Shown here piece after piece: positions 22,414-31,553 of a DNA stretch of 64,000 nt. A program made the position numbers and the translations under genes. The notes beneath the pieces are model-generated. The model ran no database searches. It saw only the letters and a program-made list of their open reading frames with translations, and had not been told where the DNA came from. Location: assembly GCF_027921745.1 (NCBI RefSeq), contig NC_079238.1:1984001-2048000 (forward strand), in the 5' to 3' direction. This DNA comes from Schizosaccharomyces osmophilus (taxonomy: Eukaryota; Ascomycota; Schizosaccharomycetes; Schizosaccharomycetales; Schizosaccharomycetaceae). Within the stretch, counting starts at the first letter, position 1, and the number at the start of each line of letters is the position of its first letter.

Positions 22414-24153
22414 TCATCGAAAATCATTAATTTCCGAACCCAGGCGTAGCAGTTGCTTATCTGCTTCATCTAAATGTTCAAAATTGCTACCAGAGCATTC
22501 TTCAACCTTGTTTGCATTTTGCCTTGCCTTAGAGCAAGAGGGAATCTCCTTCGTCTTACTTTCGTACGCTAATTGCTCAGCAATTGAGTCGTCTGATGTT
22601 TGTTCAAATGAGTCGTTCCCTTGTTTTAGTATTTGAGAAGAATATAAAGATGTGGGAGCAATTGAACCAGAGTCATTAGCATTACTAGATTCGATGACTG
22701 TTTCTGGGCTGTTTTGAAAACAAGCAGCCGAAACCAAATCGTCGAGTGAAGACTGAAAAGAATGATGGTCGAACAAAGATTCAGAAAATAATTGGCTGGA
22801 CGTGTTCCATGGATCAGAACCATCAAGGGGCGGTGCTAAATCCATAGGACAAAGTAAGGATTTCACATGCTCTCGATGCTTCTTTAAGGAAGTTGCCGGG
22901 CTATTTGGGGATACTTTGGTACAGGGACTTTCGGTGGCATTATTAGAATTGTAACTGGATGGATAGACGGCGTCTGGGGCAGAGTAAGAAGTATCAGTAC
23001 GATGGAAAGAAGGACATCCAGGGTAGTCAAAAAACCGAGAAGGACAGGTCAGGGTTGATATCCTTTTTGACAGATATTGAGGTGAATGAGAATTCGGAGA
23101 AGCAACATACGAAGTTACTAAATTTTGTTGCTGAGAAACGGGAAAATCAGCTTGTAAGACATCTTCTGTATTTGTTGAATAGGAAATGTCGTTAGAGGAA
23201 AACGCTTGGCGGAAATAGGGTTGCTCATCATCAGCAAAGCTACTGAGGGAATAGTCCTGGTAGGATGAAAGTTGGGAGAATGGAGGTTCATTGTTATCAT
23301 AAAATGGTTGATCAGATGAATTAGAATGTTCTTGTTGTTTTAGATCAGTGAGAGAAGGTTCAGAAGCTTTGTTTATGTTTGAAGCAGATGATAAAGTAAG
23401 TGGTGACTTGTTTGTTTGTTTCAAACCATGGTCATAGTTTAAGGGCAATGCTGGTTCCGTATTACTTTTAGTAAGTGGAGGTTTAGAGGCTGAAGCGTTT
23501 GCGTTTGAGGAACCACCAGATTTGAATGCATTGATCCGTGTTCTTTTACGAGGGAATGAGTTGTCCCGTTTTAAAGATGGTTTAAGATCATTACTCCTTG
23601 AAGAGGTCCGCTTTTTAGAGTTTGAATCTGAGGAGCCTCCGCGGTTTAATTTAATATTGACAAACCCTTGCACATACTCAGGATCAATTGTCCAATAATG
23701 ACCTTTTGATACCTTTCCTTTGCTTTTCCCAACCTTCAAAAAGGCTTTATTCAATGATAAATTGTGTCGAATGCTATTCTGCCAGCCTCCATCATGGTTT
23801 AAGTAGTAGCGAAAGGTATTTCGAATCCACGTGTAAATACCATTCAAAGTTAATTGTCTGTCTGGGGTTTGAAGAATAGCTAAACCTATCAATGTAGCAT
23901 AGGAACATGGTGGTTTCTCTCCAGTGTCAACAAATCCTGCGATTTCGTCTCCGAAAAGCAATTGGCGAATGTTTTCGCTGTTCAAATTCTCCTTGTTTTC
24001 TTCGACTTCAGATTCGAGGTTCTCACAAAGCTCTTGCTTAAGCAAAGGGATAGAAGTTTCAGTTTTGTCAAAGTTTGAGGTTGTTTCCAGCGTTGGATTT
24101 ACCCTTTCATTATTAGCACCATGAATACCTAACGGTTTCCGTTTATCACTCAT
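22414..24153 (-). CDS. mei4: Meiotic forkhead transcription factor Mei4
   Basis: Single exon, 579 residues. A forkhead DNA-binding domain occupies about residues 80-165: KPPCSYATLIGLAIL, the recognition-helix block GGWQNSIRHNLSLNKAF, and the wing KGKVSKGHYWTIDP. An acidic segment precedes it (residues 38-62), and a long Ser/Asn/Pro-rich tail follows, probably the activation region. Identification as Mei4 rather than Fkh2/Sep1 rests on its place between act1 and cdk9. In S. pombe, Mei4 drives the middle-meiotic genes through FLEX elements. Its mRNA is destroyed in mitosis by Mmi1, which binds UNAAAC repeats. The sense strand here has 13 UNAAAC hexamers, mostly between 23377 and 23872, so that control looks conserved. 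The upstream flank has ATAAACAAT strings near 24286 and 24363. Confidence 0.9.
   Translation of the reverse strand: MSDKRKPLGIHGANNERVNPTLETTSNFDKTETSIPLLKQELCENLESEVEENKENLNSENIRQLLFGDEIAGFVDTGEKPPCSYATLIGLAILQTPDRQLTLNGIYTWIRNTFRYYLNHDGGWQNSIRHNLSLNKAFLKVGKSKGKVSKGHYWTIDPEYVQGFVNIKLNRGGSSDSNSKKRTSSRSNDLKPSLKRDNSFPRKRTRINAFKSGGSSNANASASKPPLTKSNTEPALPLNYDHGLKQTNKSPLTLSSASNINKASEPSLTDLKQQEHSNSSDQPFYDNNEPPFSQLSSYQDYSLSSFADDEQPYFRQAFSSNDISYSTNTEDVLQADFPVSQQQNLVTSYVASPNSHSPQYLSKRISTLTCPSRFFDYPGCPSFHRTDTSYSAPDAVYPSSYNSNNATESPCTKVSPNSPATSLKKHREHVKSLLCPMDLAPPLDGSDPWNTSSQLFSESLFDHHSFQSSLDDLVSAACFQNSPETVIESSNANDSGSIAPTSLYSSQILKQGNDSFEQTSDDSIAEQLAYESKTKEIPSCSKARQNANKVEECSGSNFEHLDEADKQLLRLGSEINDFR
23377..23872 (-). 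promoter_or_regulatory. Cluster of UNAAAC motifs (DSR-like, Mmi1) in the mei4 coding strand
   Basis: On the mRNA strand I count four UUAAAC (plus-strand starts 23437, 23580, 23644, 23797), UCAAAC at 23377, 23503, 23620 and 23867, UGAAAC at 23418 and UAAAAC at 23568. That is ten copies in about 500 bases. Others lie outside the cluster at 22623, 23337 and 24073. UNAAAC is the binding motif of Mmi1 and defines the 'determinant of selective removal' of meiotic mRNAs in S. pombe. Confidence 0.6.
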
Positions 24154-24713
24154 TAGTCCAATTGTGAACTTCTTTTTATTTATTTATTTATAAGATTACC
24201 GATTCACCTGTTCTTCTATGGTTTGATAGACTCCCCGATGTTGGTAAAGGACAGTATACGTAGAAGGCTGGTTCAGCGTTGAATATAAACAATCAATATA
24301 CGATATAGCAATATGGACCATTCACGTATCAGAGGTGGTTATTAGTAGGAATTAGTAGAAAATAAACAATATGAAACATATTGAAGAAAATAAATGAGAT
24401 GTTTTTTTTGGAATCGAAAAAAAGGCCAAGGTATTATGGAAGTAAGATGCTGGTTGCTGATGGAATAGTCAAGATGTATTAAACAATTAAATAAAAGTAA
24501 AAGACGTGATCTAATGTTAATAAAAGAGCACGATAGCTATCTGATGTGAGCTCTTAAGTTGAGCTGGCGAATATGGTATACCAAAAGAAAGACGTTATCG
24601 AAAATGTGTATGCAAAACATTCTTCGGTAATTATAAGAACCAAGAGAAAGCTATCAAACCTTTAGTATGAACATAAACCTATTTTGTAACGATCGCTCTG
24701 GTAGTTTTTATAT
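24154..24713. other. mei4 promoter and cdk9 3' region
   Basis: 560 bases between the mei4 start and the cdk9 stop, both genes on the minus strand. Two ATAAACAAT strings (near 24286 and 24363) resemble forkhead sites and could serve Mei4 or Fkh2 control of mei4. No gene is seen. Confidence 0.45.
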
Positions 24714-26480
24714 TTAACCAGGGGAAGGGGAAGGTGCATTCCTTTTTGCATACTCTTCAGAACCAGAGGTGTTACGCAAACTCGATGAAGACCTGTTAGC
24801 ATCATCACGGTTGCTGACAGGAGGCTGAGGCTCACTAAATTTGGTATTGTTTTGCTGACGTTGCCAAATTGGTTGCTGATCAGTGTTAGATCGTTTTGCA
24901 GGAGGTTCTACTGATGTTCGAGAATTATAAGAGTCAGATCGCGATGGTCGATTTCTTGGTTCGGGACGATAATGTCTTTCATGTTCAATGCCAGAAGGGG
25001 GAGGATAATCACGGGGACGCTGATACGATTCGGACCTATTGGATATATTTTGATTTTGGTATCTTCGAGAATATTGGTGATATTGTTGTCCACCTCCTTC
25101 ATTGTCGCGGCGATTTCCACTGCGGTATTGTGGGTTTGGTCTTCGCATTCCATACCAAGGATCACCCGGGCCTCGAGTTACGAAGCGGAAGGAACGCTTT
25201 TTGTTGTAAGGGTTGCCGTTAGCATTATGAACATCTCTATCTTTTCTTTTGTCGTATTCGTGTGACGAAGTATAGTGTTGTAGTTGTGAAGGATCCGCAG
25301 GTAAAGGCTCAGTAGTGAAATATTCATGATCCAGCGCCATGCCAGCAGATAAACGTTCATCCGGATCCAATCGTAAAATAGAGCCAAATAAGGAAGTCAT
25401 CACCTTTCCGTAACTAAAAAACGCCGTTTCCAGTGTTCGAGGGTGCGCAGGGAATGAGCGAACACCCTCACATCCTGGTAGTTTTTCCCAATTAGGCATA
25501 GAAGCTTGAGTAGGTGATCCGCAAAGTCGAAAAATTCTATCTAATTGATCTAAATCACTGGACCCCTGCATTATTGGTTTTCCTCTGTACATTTCAGCCA
25601 TTATACATCCAACACTCCACATGTCAATTGCTGTCGTATAGCGACGTTCATTCAATAATAGTTCGGGAGATCGATACCACCTTGTCACCACGCAACCCGT
25701 ATATTCGCGACGATTCGGGGGAGGAATTCCAGGATTTTTATTTGCATACGATTCTTCGTCTATAACACGAGCCAAACCGAAATCTGCTATTTTCAAAAAG
25801 CCGTGATTATCAATCAGCAAATTGGCTGCTTTCAAATCACGGTGAAGAATGAAGCTGTCATGAAGATACTTGGTACCAGCAAGCAACTGTTTCATGTAGC
25901 ACTTAATTTGAGGTTCGGTGAATTTGACACTAGGATTCTTCAATAATCCGGACAAGTCATGATCCATATAAGGTGTAACCATGTAAATTGAGCCTCGCTT
26001 TCGATGCTTCTTGTCAGCCCGTACGACCGTCATATCCGTTAAGGCAATCACATTCTCATGAGAAAGGGATTTTAGGATTTTAATTTCTCGAATTGCAGTT
26101 ATTGGAAACTATATAGTCAGTCAGCACTTCTGCATAAAAACATAAATATGCCATAAGGCGATCAGTTATGAGTGTCTTCTGGCAGTCATCGTTCCTTACT
26201 CCTTCTCGTTCTGTATGTAGCAATATTTTTTTCAAAGCATATAATTTTCCGCTGGCTTTGTTTTTCGATTTATAAACTTCACTGTGTATTTGTTAATAAA
26301 GCTACAAGCACGCAGACGAATATATTTCCGTGCATACCCAAAGGTTCCTTCACCCAATTTTTCCATAAGTTCATATGAAAAAAGATGACTGCAGCCTTGG
26401 AATCGCTTTTGAAATTCCGAATTCACCTTTCGACGCGAAACTTTTTCATTTTCACTCATTACACCGCCGCTGCGTTTCAT
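24714..26480 (-). CDS. cdk9: Cyclin-dependent kinase Cdk9 (P-TEFb kinase)
   Basis: Three exons: 26480-26338, 26281-26200 and 26108-24714; 539 residues. The first junction completes the glycine loop GEGTFGEVYK. Exon 2 carries the ATP lysine in YALKKI, and exon 3 opens with the cyclin-binding helix FPITAIREIKIL. HRDLKAANLL (catalytic loop), DFGLAR, the activation loop with threonine in GCVVTRWYRSPELLL, and the CDK tail follow. The C-terminal 200 residues are Arg/Asn/Ser/Pro-rich with many RPRDYPP-like stretches, the region that in S. pombe Cdk9 binds the capping triphosphatase. With cyclin Pch1 it phosphorylates Spt5 and the RNA polymerase II tail. Introns are 56 and 90 bases, with donors GTATGC and GTAAGG. 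A second in-frame ATG is at 26459. wdr8 lies upstream in the same orientation. Confidence 0.95.
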
Positions 26481-26938
26481 GATATGTACCCTAAACCAGC
26501 CCAAAATTGTCTTTAAAAAACAAAATTTTTAATGTTACATACACGTTCCGGTAAATGAAATTTATGAAGAATGCTGCATAGATATAATATTGTCGAACGT
26601 CCAAGTTTTTCGAATAGAGTAGTTCACTAGATTACACTAATTAAAAACTGAACGTTTACATAATTACGTAGTAAAACAGAGAAACAAAAGTTGCATTTGA
26701 TTTAATTTCGCAAGTAAAGGATTTCAATTGTGGTTAGCACATGTGGAGCACGAACTATTCAGACAAAGTGTGTATGCGGGTATAGACATGACGGTATAGG
26801 AATCATAATTGGAATTCAGAATATGTATATAGAGCAAAGTATTCTTGGGATAACAAGAAACTTAAAGATATGCTTGAGGATTATCCAGTAGCCCATCGTG
26901 ACCAATTAAACTATCAGTTCTCTCCCCGAAAAGGGTAG
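26481..26938. other. cdk9 promoter and wdr8 3' region
   Basis: 458 AT-rich bases between the cdk9 ATG and the wdr8 stop, same orientation. No gene or named site is seen. Confidence 0.5.
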
Positions 26939-28449
26939 CTATTTGGCAGGTATGTGAATTGTTTGTGTTGTCTCTAATTCTTCATTAAGAGATCCTTGAG
27001 AAAGCACAAGTTGAGAAGACATTTCCTCTTCGCTTTCCAACAAGTATGCAATTATATAAGCATCTTTGGCAGATATCAACACCGTTGGCGAGTGAAGATG
27101 ATGGGCGGCGTGAAGCCACTGAGCTTTCTGAATGAAAAAATCTGATTTAGGAATTGTAATGACCCGAGGTTCGTTCCATTTGTAAGACCAAAAATAAATA
27201 GAACAATTGAGAATGGACTGCATTTCTTGACCAATCCTAGGTTTTGCATGCTTTGTCTGAATCATTAAACAATGCGGAGAAGTAGGATGCCAAGAAAGAT
27301 GTTCGACGGGCTGCTGTTGTATGAGTATGGTATCCAATAATTGAGATTGTAAATTCCAAATCCAGACAACATTTTTTTGCTGAAGCGTAAAAGATGCTAC
27401 AAAAGAATTATCAGCATTAAAGAAAACTTCACAACGTTCATGTTCGTTTAAGGTCCTCATTGCAGTCGGCCATGGAGCGCGCTGATATGTTAGTTTGTAC
27501 TCTGAAGAAAGGTCTTCTTGCCAACAATTGAGTGCAAAGGGTTGGTCAAAATTATGCTGTAACTGAAAAGTTGGACTGAATGTTTGGGTATCCAGAATAA
27601 ATATCGTAGAGTTTTGTAAGCTACATAAAGCTAGCAGAGAAGAATCAGGACTCCACTGAGTTTTCGAAAACCCCAATTGTAGATCATCTTCGACCTTATA
27701 ACTAAATAGGAAAATACCAGGGTCTGAGAAGATATGAATAACGGTGTTTAAAGTGACATCTTGAACAACAAGCCACTGGCCGTTTGGTGACCACGAGACA
27801 GAGGATGCATCTATCGTTGGCAATTTGTAATTTCGTTCAAGGTTCCATGTTCCATCTAGCGACGTCTGATAGAAATTGAGAAAGTCAGACCCAAACTTTC
27901 GAATTAACATGGAACAAAGGTTGGAATAGGGATGAAAAGCAACAGCTAAATGCAGAGGTTAGGAAGTTAAATTTTTTAAAGATATAAATGTATATATAAA
28001 TAATACGTACCTTGGTCAATATCGCCCTTTGGATGAGAGACCACAAATCCTTTTTTCGACTCCAAAGTCCAAATCGTAACTTTATTATGGATCTCAGAGA
28101 AGAACAACAATTGACCTAGTGGACTGCATTCTATACGTTTCACATGGTCCCGATTACAGTCAATGGTGGCATAAAAATATTCTTGGCGAAAATCTAAAAC
28201 AAACGCTTTATCCAAAGAAGCCACGCATATTTGCGTTGTTTCAAGAGAATCTCGTCTTGTTATCCAAAACAACCAGGTGGCTTTTTGCACAAAATCTGGA
28301 TTCAAAAGAAAGACATGCTGCAATTCAAGGGTTTCTATGTTTCGTATCAAAACATGGCCAGACCGAGAAAGGGATGCAATCCAAAGATTACATGGAGAAA
28401 TGACAGCATGGGTAGGACTTAAACTTGCATATAAAGCAGTTAAATCCAT
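26939..28449 (-). CDS. wdr8: WD-repeat protein Wdr8 (WRAP73 family)
   Basis: Two exons, 28449-28011 and 27945-26939, joined across a 65-base intron (donor GTACGT, branch CCTAAC, acceptor TTTAG); 481 residues. The junction restores DIDQAVAFHPYSNLCSMLIR. WD-like blades recur: SWSPNGQWLVVQD, SPDSSLLALCSL, VVWIWNLQSQ, LSWHPTSPHCLMI. The start LTALYASLSPTHAVISPC resembles the WRAP73 N-terminus. In S. pombe, Wdr8 binds Msd1 and the kinesin-14 Pkl1 to anchor spindle microtubule minus ends at the spindle pole body. It sits head-to-head with a small ORF only 49 bases away. Confidence 0.88.
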
Positions 28450-28498
28450 AAAATATCCATTTATTTACCTAAGCGTCTGTACTAGGTTCTTTATTTAC

Positions 28499-28786
28499 AT
28501 GGAAAGTTGCTATGGCAACGCCTCTGGTAACTTTATGTATATAAAGAGGAACACCTCCTCTGATCTTACCAACCACCACGCCCGCTTTCTTATGAAAAGA
28601 TGCAAAAATCGAGTGCTGCTTTACTACAATGCGTCGATTTGTGAGAACTTAGTTGCAAAAAACGGCGATATTCGGTCTGTACTTTTGTTGGTTGGGCGTG
28701 GCAGAAAGGCCTTTAGGCAGCAGCTCAAAGCAGCTGGTTTTGTCGAAATCGACAAGGTCATCGATAGAGCTGTACATTTCTTGTAG
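28499..28786 (+). CDS. Small uncharacterised ORF beside wdr8
   Basis: Open for 95 residues from ATG 28499, or 64 residues from a second ATG at 28592 (MKRCKNRVLLYYNAS), which directly follows a motif shared with the omh5 leader. The C-terminal part (RSVLLLVGRGRKAFRQQLKA, then AGFVEIDKVIDRAVHFL) looks protein-like: amphipathic, basic, ending in a predicted helix. I do not recognise the family. Being only 49 bases from the wdr8 ATG, the longer version leaves little room for a promoter, which favours the shorter start. An opposite-strand frame from about 28778 (MYSSIDDLVDFDKTSC) is also open for about 42 codons. Codon content does not settle the strand. Confidence 0.4.
   Translation: MESCYGNASGNFMYIKRNTSSDLTNHHARFLMKRCKNRVLLYYNASICENLVAKNGDIRSVLLLVGRGRKAFRQQLKAAGFVEIDKVIDRAVHFL
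28572..28589 (+). promoter_or_regulatory. Motif ACCACCACGCCCGCTTTC upstream of ATG 28592
   Basis: Matches 17 of 18 bases of the motif at 29956-29973 in the omh5 leader, in the same orientation. Its function is unknown. It could be a promoter or leader element shared by two nearby genes. Confidence 0.35.
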
Positions 28787-29246
28787 AATTTCATAGCGTT
28801 TTAGCGTCCTAGGATTGTTTAGGAGGAATCTAGAAAGTATCGGACGAAAAATTTACAATGCAATAATATCCAATACAGTGTGAATGATTTTGAACATCGT
28901 TTCCATTGCTACATATTATTTTCATGTATGTGAGCTTTCGTAGAAAAGCAGAAGAGACAGTCCATCAGTCTTTTAGTCTTTTCGTAAATTCATGTTTAAT
29001 GCTTTAGATTAGGGATTTTAATGATTTCAGCCTACAAGGATGTTTGAAGGTGAAAGCATGGTACCAAAGATTCTAGAAATGACAGTTCCAATCAATTATT
29101 TGTACAATCGTAATAAACAGATTTCACCCATTCTTTTAAAGGTTGAACTGTTTTTTTCCTGGAAGCATACATACATTTATATTCAGCAAAAAGCATGTAT
29201 TTTATAAAGCGTTATATACACTTAAAATTATAAAAGCAATAAGGAA
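28787..29246. other. Spacer before tRNA-Trp
   Basis: 460 AT-rich bases. I see no ORF, RNA gene or element in it. Upstream control of tRNA-Trp would be internal, except for AT-rich sequence just before the gene. Confidence 0.5.
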
Positions 29247-29319
29247 GGCCCCTTAACTCAGTTGGTAGAGTGTGAGATTCCAAATCTTGAAGTCAAGTGT
29301 TCAAGTCACTTAGGGGTCA
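29247..29319 (+). tRNA. tRNA-Trp (anticodon CCA)
   Basis: A full cloverleaf can be folded. The acceptor stem is GGCCCCT with AGGGGTC; the D arm is ACTC/GAGT with loop AGTTGGTA; the anticodon stem is TGAGA/TCTTG with loop TTCCAAA (anticodon CCA at positions 34-36); the variable loop is AAGTC; the T arm is AAGTG/CACTT with loop TTCAAGT; the discriminator is A. There is no intron and no encoded CCA end. Wobble pairs G2-U71, U27-G43 and G28-U42 weaken the acceptor and the top of the anticodon stem. Internal A and B boxes are recognisable, and a T5 run follows at once. Confidence 0.95.
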
Positions 29320-29326
29320 TCTTTTT
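29320..29326 (+). terminator. RNA polymerase III terminator of tRNA-Trp
   Basis: TCTTTTTC directly after the discriminator base; five Ts on the coding strand are enough for Pol III to stop. Confidence 0.75.
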
Positions 29327-29587
29327 CAATCAATTTTTGGTACTCGAAAGAAAAGACAATTTTTTGGATGGAATTTATTCATTTTTCTTTTTCTTTTGTG
29401 AGTCTATGGTTTAAATACTGGTACAGCGACTTGTGTATGCCTCTGCCCTCGTCAATTATCAAGGTCAGTAAGTCATAAATGATTCTTTTTTGCTTTACGA
29501 AGAACGAAACTTGATAAGAAATAAAAAAAACTTTAGAATCCTCTCTATCACAGTTATAAATTTTACTCGACTTTTTCAATTTCAGAT

Positions 29588-29619
29588 CTTTTGTTTACGT
29601 ACAAGTAAATAAACAAAAG
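29588..29619. promoter_or_regulatory. Inverted pair of forkhead-like motifs upstream of omh5
   Basis: CTTTTGTTTA (29588-29597), twelve bases, TAAACAAAAG (29610-29619): perfect 10-bp arms, each with a forkhead core (T/G)TTTA or TAAACA. An outer pair GATCTTTT (29585) and AAAAGATC (29623) is nested around it. About 390 bases before omh5. Confidence 0.4.
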
Positions 29620-29955
29620 AATAAAAGATCCTCGAAGGGACAATTCGTAAGAGATGTGAAGAATGGTTACTACAAAAGAAACGAATAAATAAAGAGGTAA
29701 GAAGACTAAGCTTCGCTTTTTAGTTTCATTTAGTTTTTTGGTTTTTACGATTGTTCTTGAATGATTAAAGACCTTGCGTGGATGTGTGGTAAAGAAGATG
29801 AAGTTAAATTTTTCTTTGTTCGATCAATTCATTCGGTATCATAAATGTAACCGCTTGTCTTTTTGATAGAATGGTTATAATAAGCCCCATTAGCGATTTC
29901 TCTCTTCTCTTACAATGAACATACAAGGTAGCCACAAAATCCATTCCAAGGAACA

Positions 29956-29973
29956 ACCACTACGCCCGCTTTC
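29956..29973 (+). promoter_or_regulatory. Motif ACCACTACGCCCGCTTTC in the omh5 leader
   Basis: Lies 32 bases before the omh5 ATG and matches 17 of 18 bases at 28572-28589, before the small ORF's second ATG. Shared orientation and position suggest a common control element. Confidence 0.35.
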
Positions 29974-30004
29974 AAGTGGGATTGATAGGTTTCTTTTTTT
30001 ATAA

Positions 30005-31294
30005 ATGGCATTTAAAAAGAATAGACTGTTCTTTTTTGTTTTTGTTTTTATTTGTGGGACTCTATGGTTCCAAAACTGGCACAGATTCTATCGGGTGTTT
30101 CTGAAGAAATTGAGACCTATAAATGAAACCTATGATGCTCCTTTTGCCATAGGATGTAAAAATGTAGCCTATGAAGCAAACACCCATCCAAGGATGAATG
30201 CTACGTTCATGATGCTTACGCGCAATTCTGATCTTGACGGTGTTTTGTCCAGCATAAAATCGATCGAAAAAAGGTTTAATCAACATTTTAATTACCCTTA
30301 CGTCTTTTTAAATGACGAGTCATTCTCGGAAGGGTTCAAGGAAGCTGTTCAAAAGGTGACACAGTCCAAAGTGCAATTTGGTGTCGTGGGCCAAGAATTG
30401 TGGGACTTTCCATCAAATGTTGATCAAAGTCTCATTGATGAAGCTATCGCCAAACAAGCAGGTATGAAATATGGCAACTTGCCGAGCTATCATAAAATGT
30501 GTCGCTTCTTTTCTAAAGAGTTTTACAAGCATCCTTTAGTGCAACAGTATGAGTGGTATTGGCGATTGGAGCCGGAGGTTTCTTTTTCTTGCGATATTTC
30601 TTACGATCCCTTTTACTATATGCAAAAATATGACAAGGTCTATGGCTTTGTGATTGCTATTGAAGAAAGAGCAGCAACTATACCAAATCTGTTTCGTTAC
30701 ACAATTGCTCATAAGAAAGCCGCCAATTTAGACACTACAGACCTTTGGAAGTTTTTCCTCAATGATGAATACGATAAGCATGTTCAAATATTGAAAGAAG
30801 AACAAAAGTACGATCAAGTCTTTGTATTTCCGGAACCACCTTTAGATAGTATCAATGGTGAAATTTATAATTTATGTCACTTTTGGAGCAATTTCGAGAT
30901 TGCACGCCTCGATTTCTTTCAAAGCAAAGAATACAATGATTACATGAATGCACTAGAGGAAGCCGGTGGATTCTGGACAGAAAGGGTATGTTATTTTATC
31001 ATATACAAGAATATTATTTCGTTTATTATAATTATTGTTGTTGTTTCGAATGCTAATCTATTCCTTTAGTGGGGAGACGCGCCTGTACATTCGTTGGCCG
31101 TCGGACTATTATTGAATCGATCTCAAGTACATTATTTTCGTGATTTAGGATATCAGCATACGACGATTCAACATTGTGCTCAAGAACTTGGTTGCAATTG
31201 CGACTGTCCATTTACTCTGCCGGAAATTGAACCTATATCTGATTCTTGCATCAATCGATGGGCTGAAGTGATGGGTGGATTTTTGGATGAGTAA
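30005..31294 (+). CDS. omh5: Alpha-1,2-mannosyltransferase, KTR/GT15 family
   Basis: Two exons, 30005-30985 and 31070-31294, with an 84-base intron (donor GTATGT, branch TGCTAAT, acceptor TTTAG); 401 residues. A type II membrane anchor sits at about residues 8-24 (LFFFVFVFICGTLWFQ). GT15 landmarks include MNATFMMLTRNSDLDGV, YEWYWRLEPEVSFSCDI, VYGFVIAIEE, the highly conserved YNLCHFWSNFEIARLDFF with its catalytic glutamate, and GGFWTERWGDAPVHSLAVGL made by the splice. Several C-terminal cysteines (CNCDCP) follow. These Golgi enzymes add alpha-1,2-mannose from GDP-mannose to O- and N-glycans. The symbol is by position beside git5 and wdr8; among the six S. pombe omh paralogues I cannot separate them by sequence alone. 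Confidence 0.92.
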
Positions 31295-31553
31295 ATTGGT
31301 CCAGCTTTAAAAGTGATGAGAATGTTACCTTCATGAATGTGAAGGTGATTAAAAAGGTTTTTGAAAATTAACCATTCATAATTTATTTTTTCTGGGGCGA
31401 CGTGAAAATTATCTAGTATAAACAATTAAAGTAGTATCTACAAATTAGTATATTCTTCGTCAAACAATATGTATCATCTGTAAGTCATTATGCAACATGT
31501 GATTCATGCCAGGTCCTAAATCGTAAAGCTCACAAATCGTTTGTCCAAGCAGA

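Larger units (their letters stand above)
29327..30004. other. omh5 promoter region
   Basis: About 680 bases between the tRNA and omh5. Contains an inverted pair of forkhead-like TAAACA motifs at 29588-29619 and, near the start codon, the 18-base motif at 29956. No gene is seen. Confidence 0.5.
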
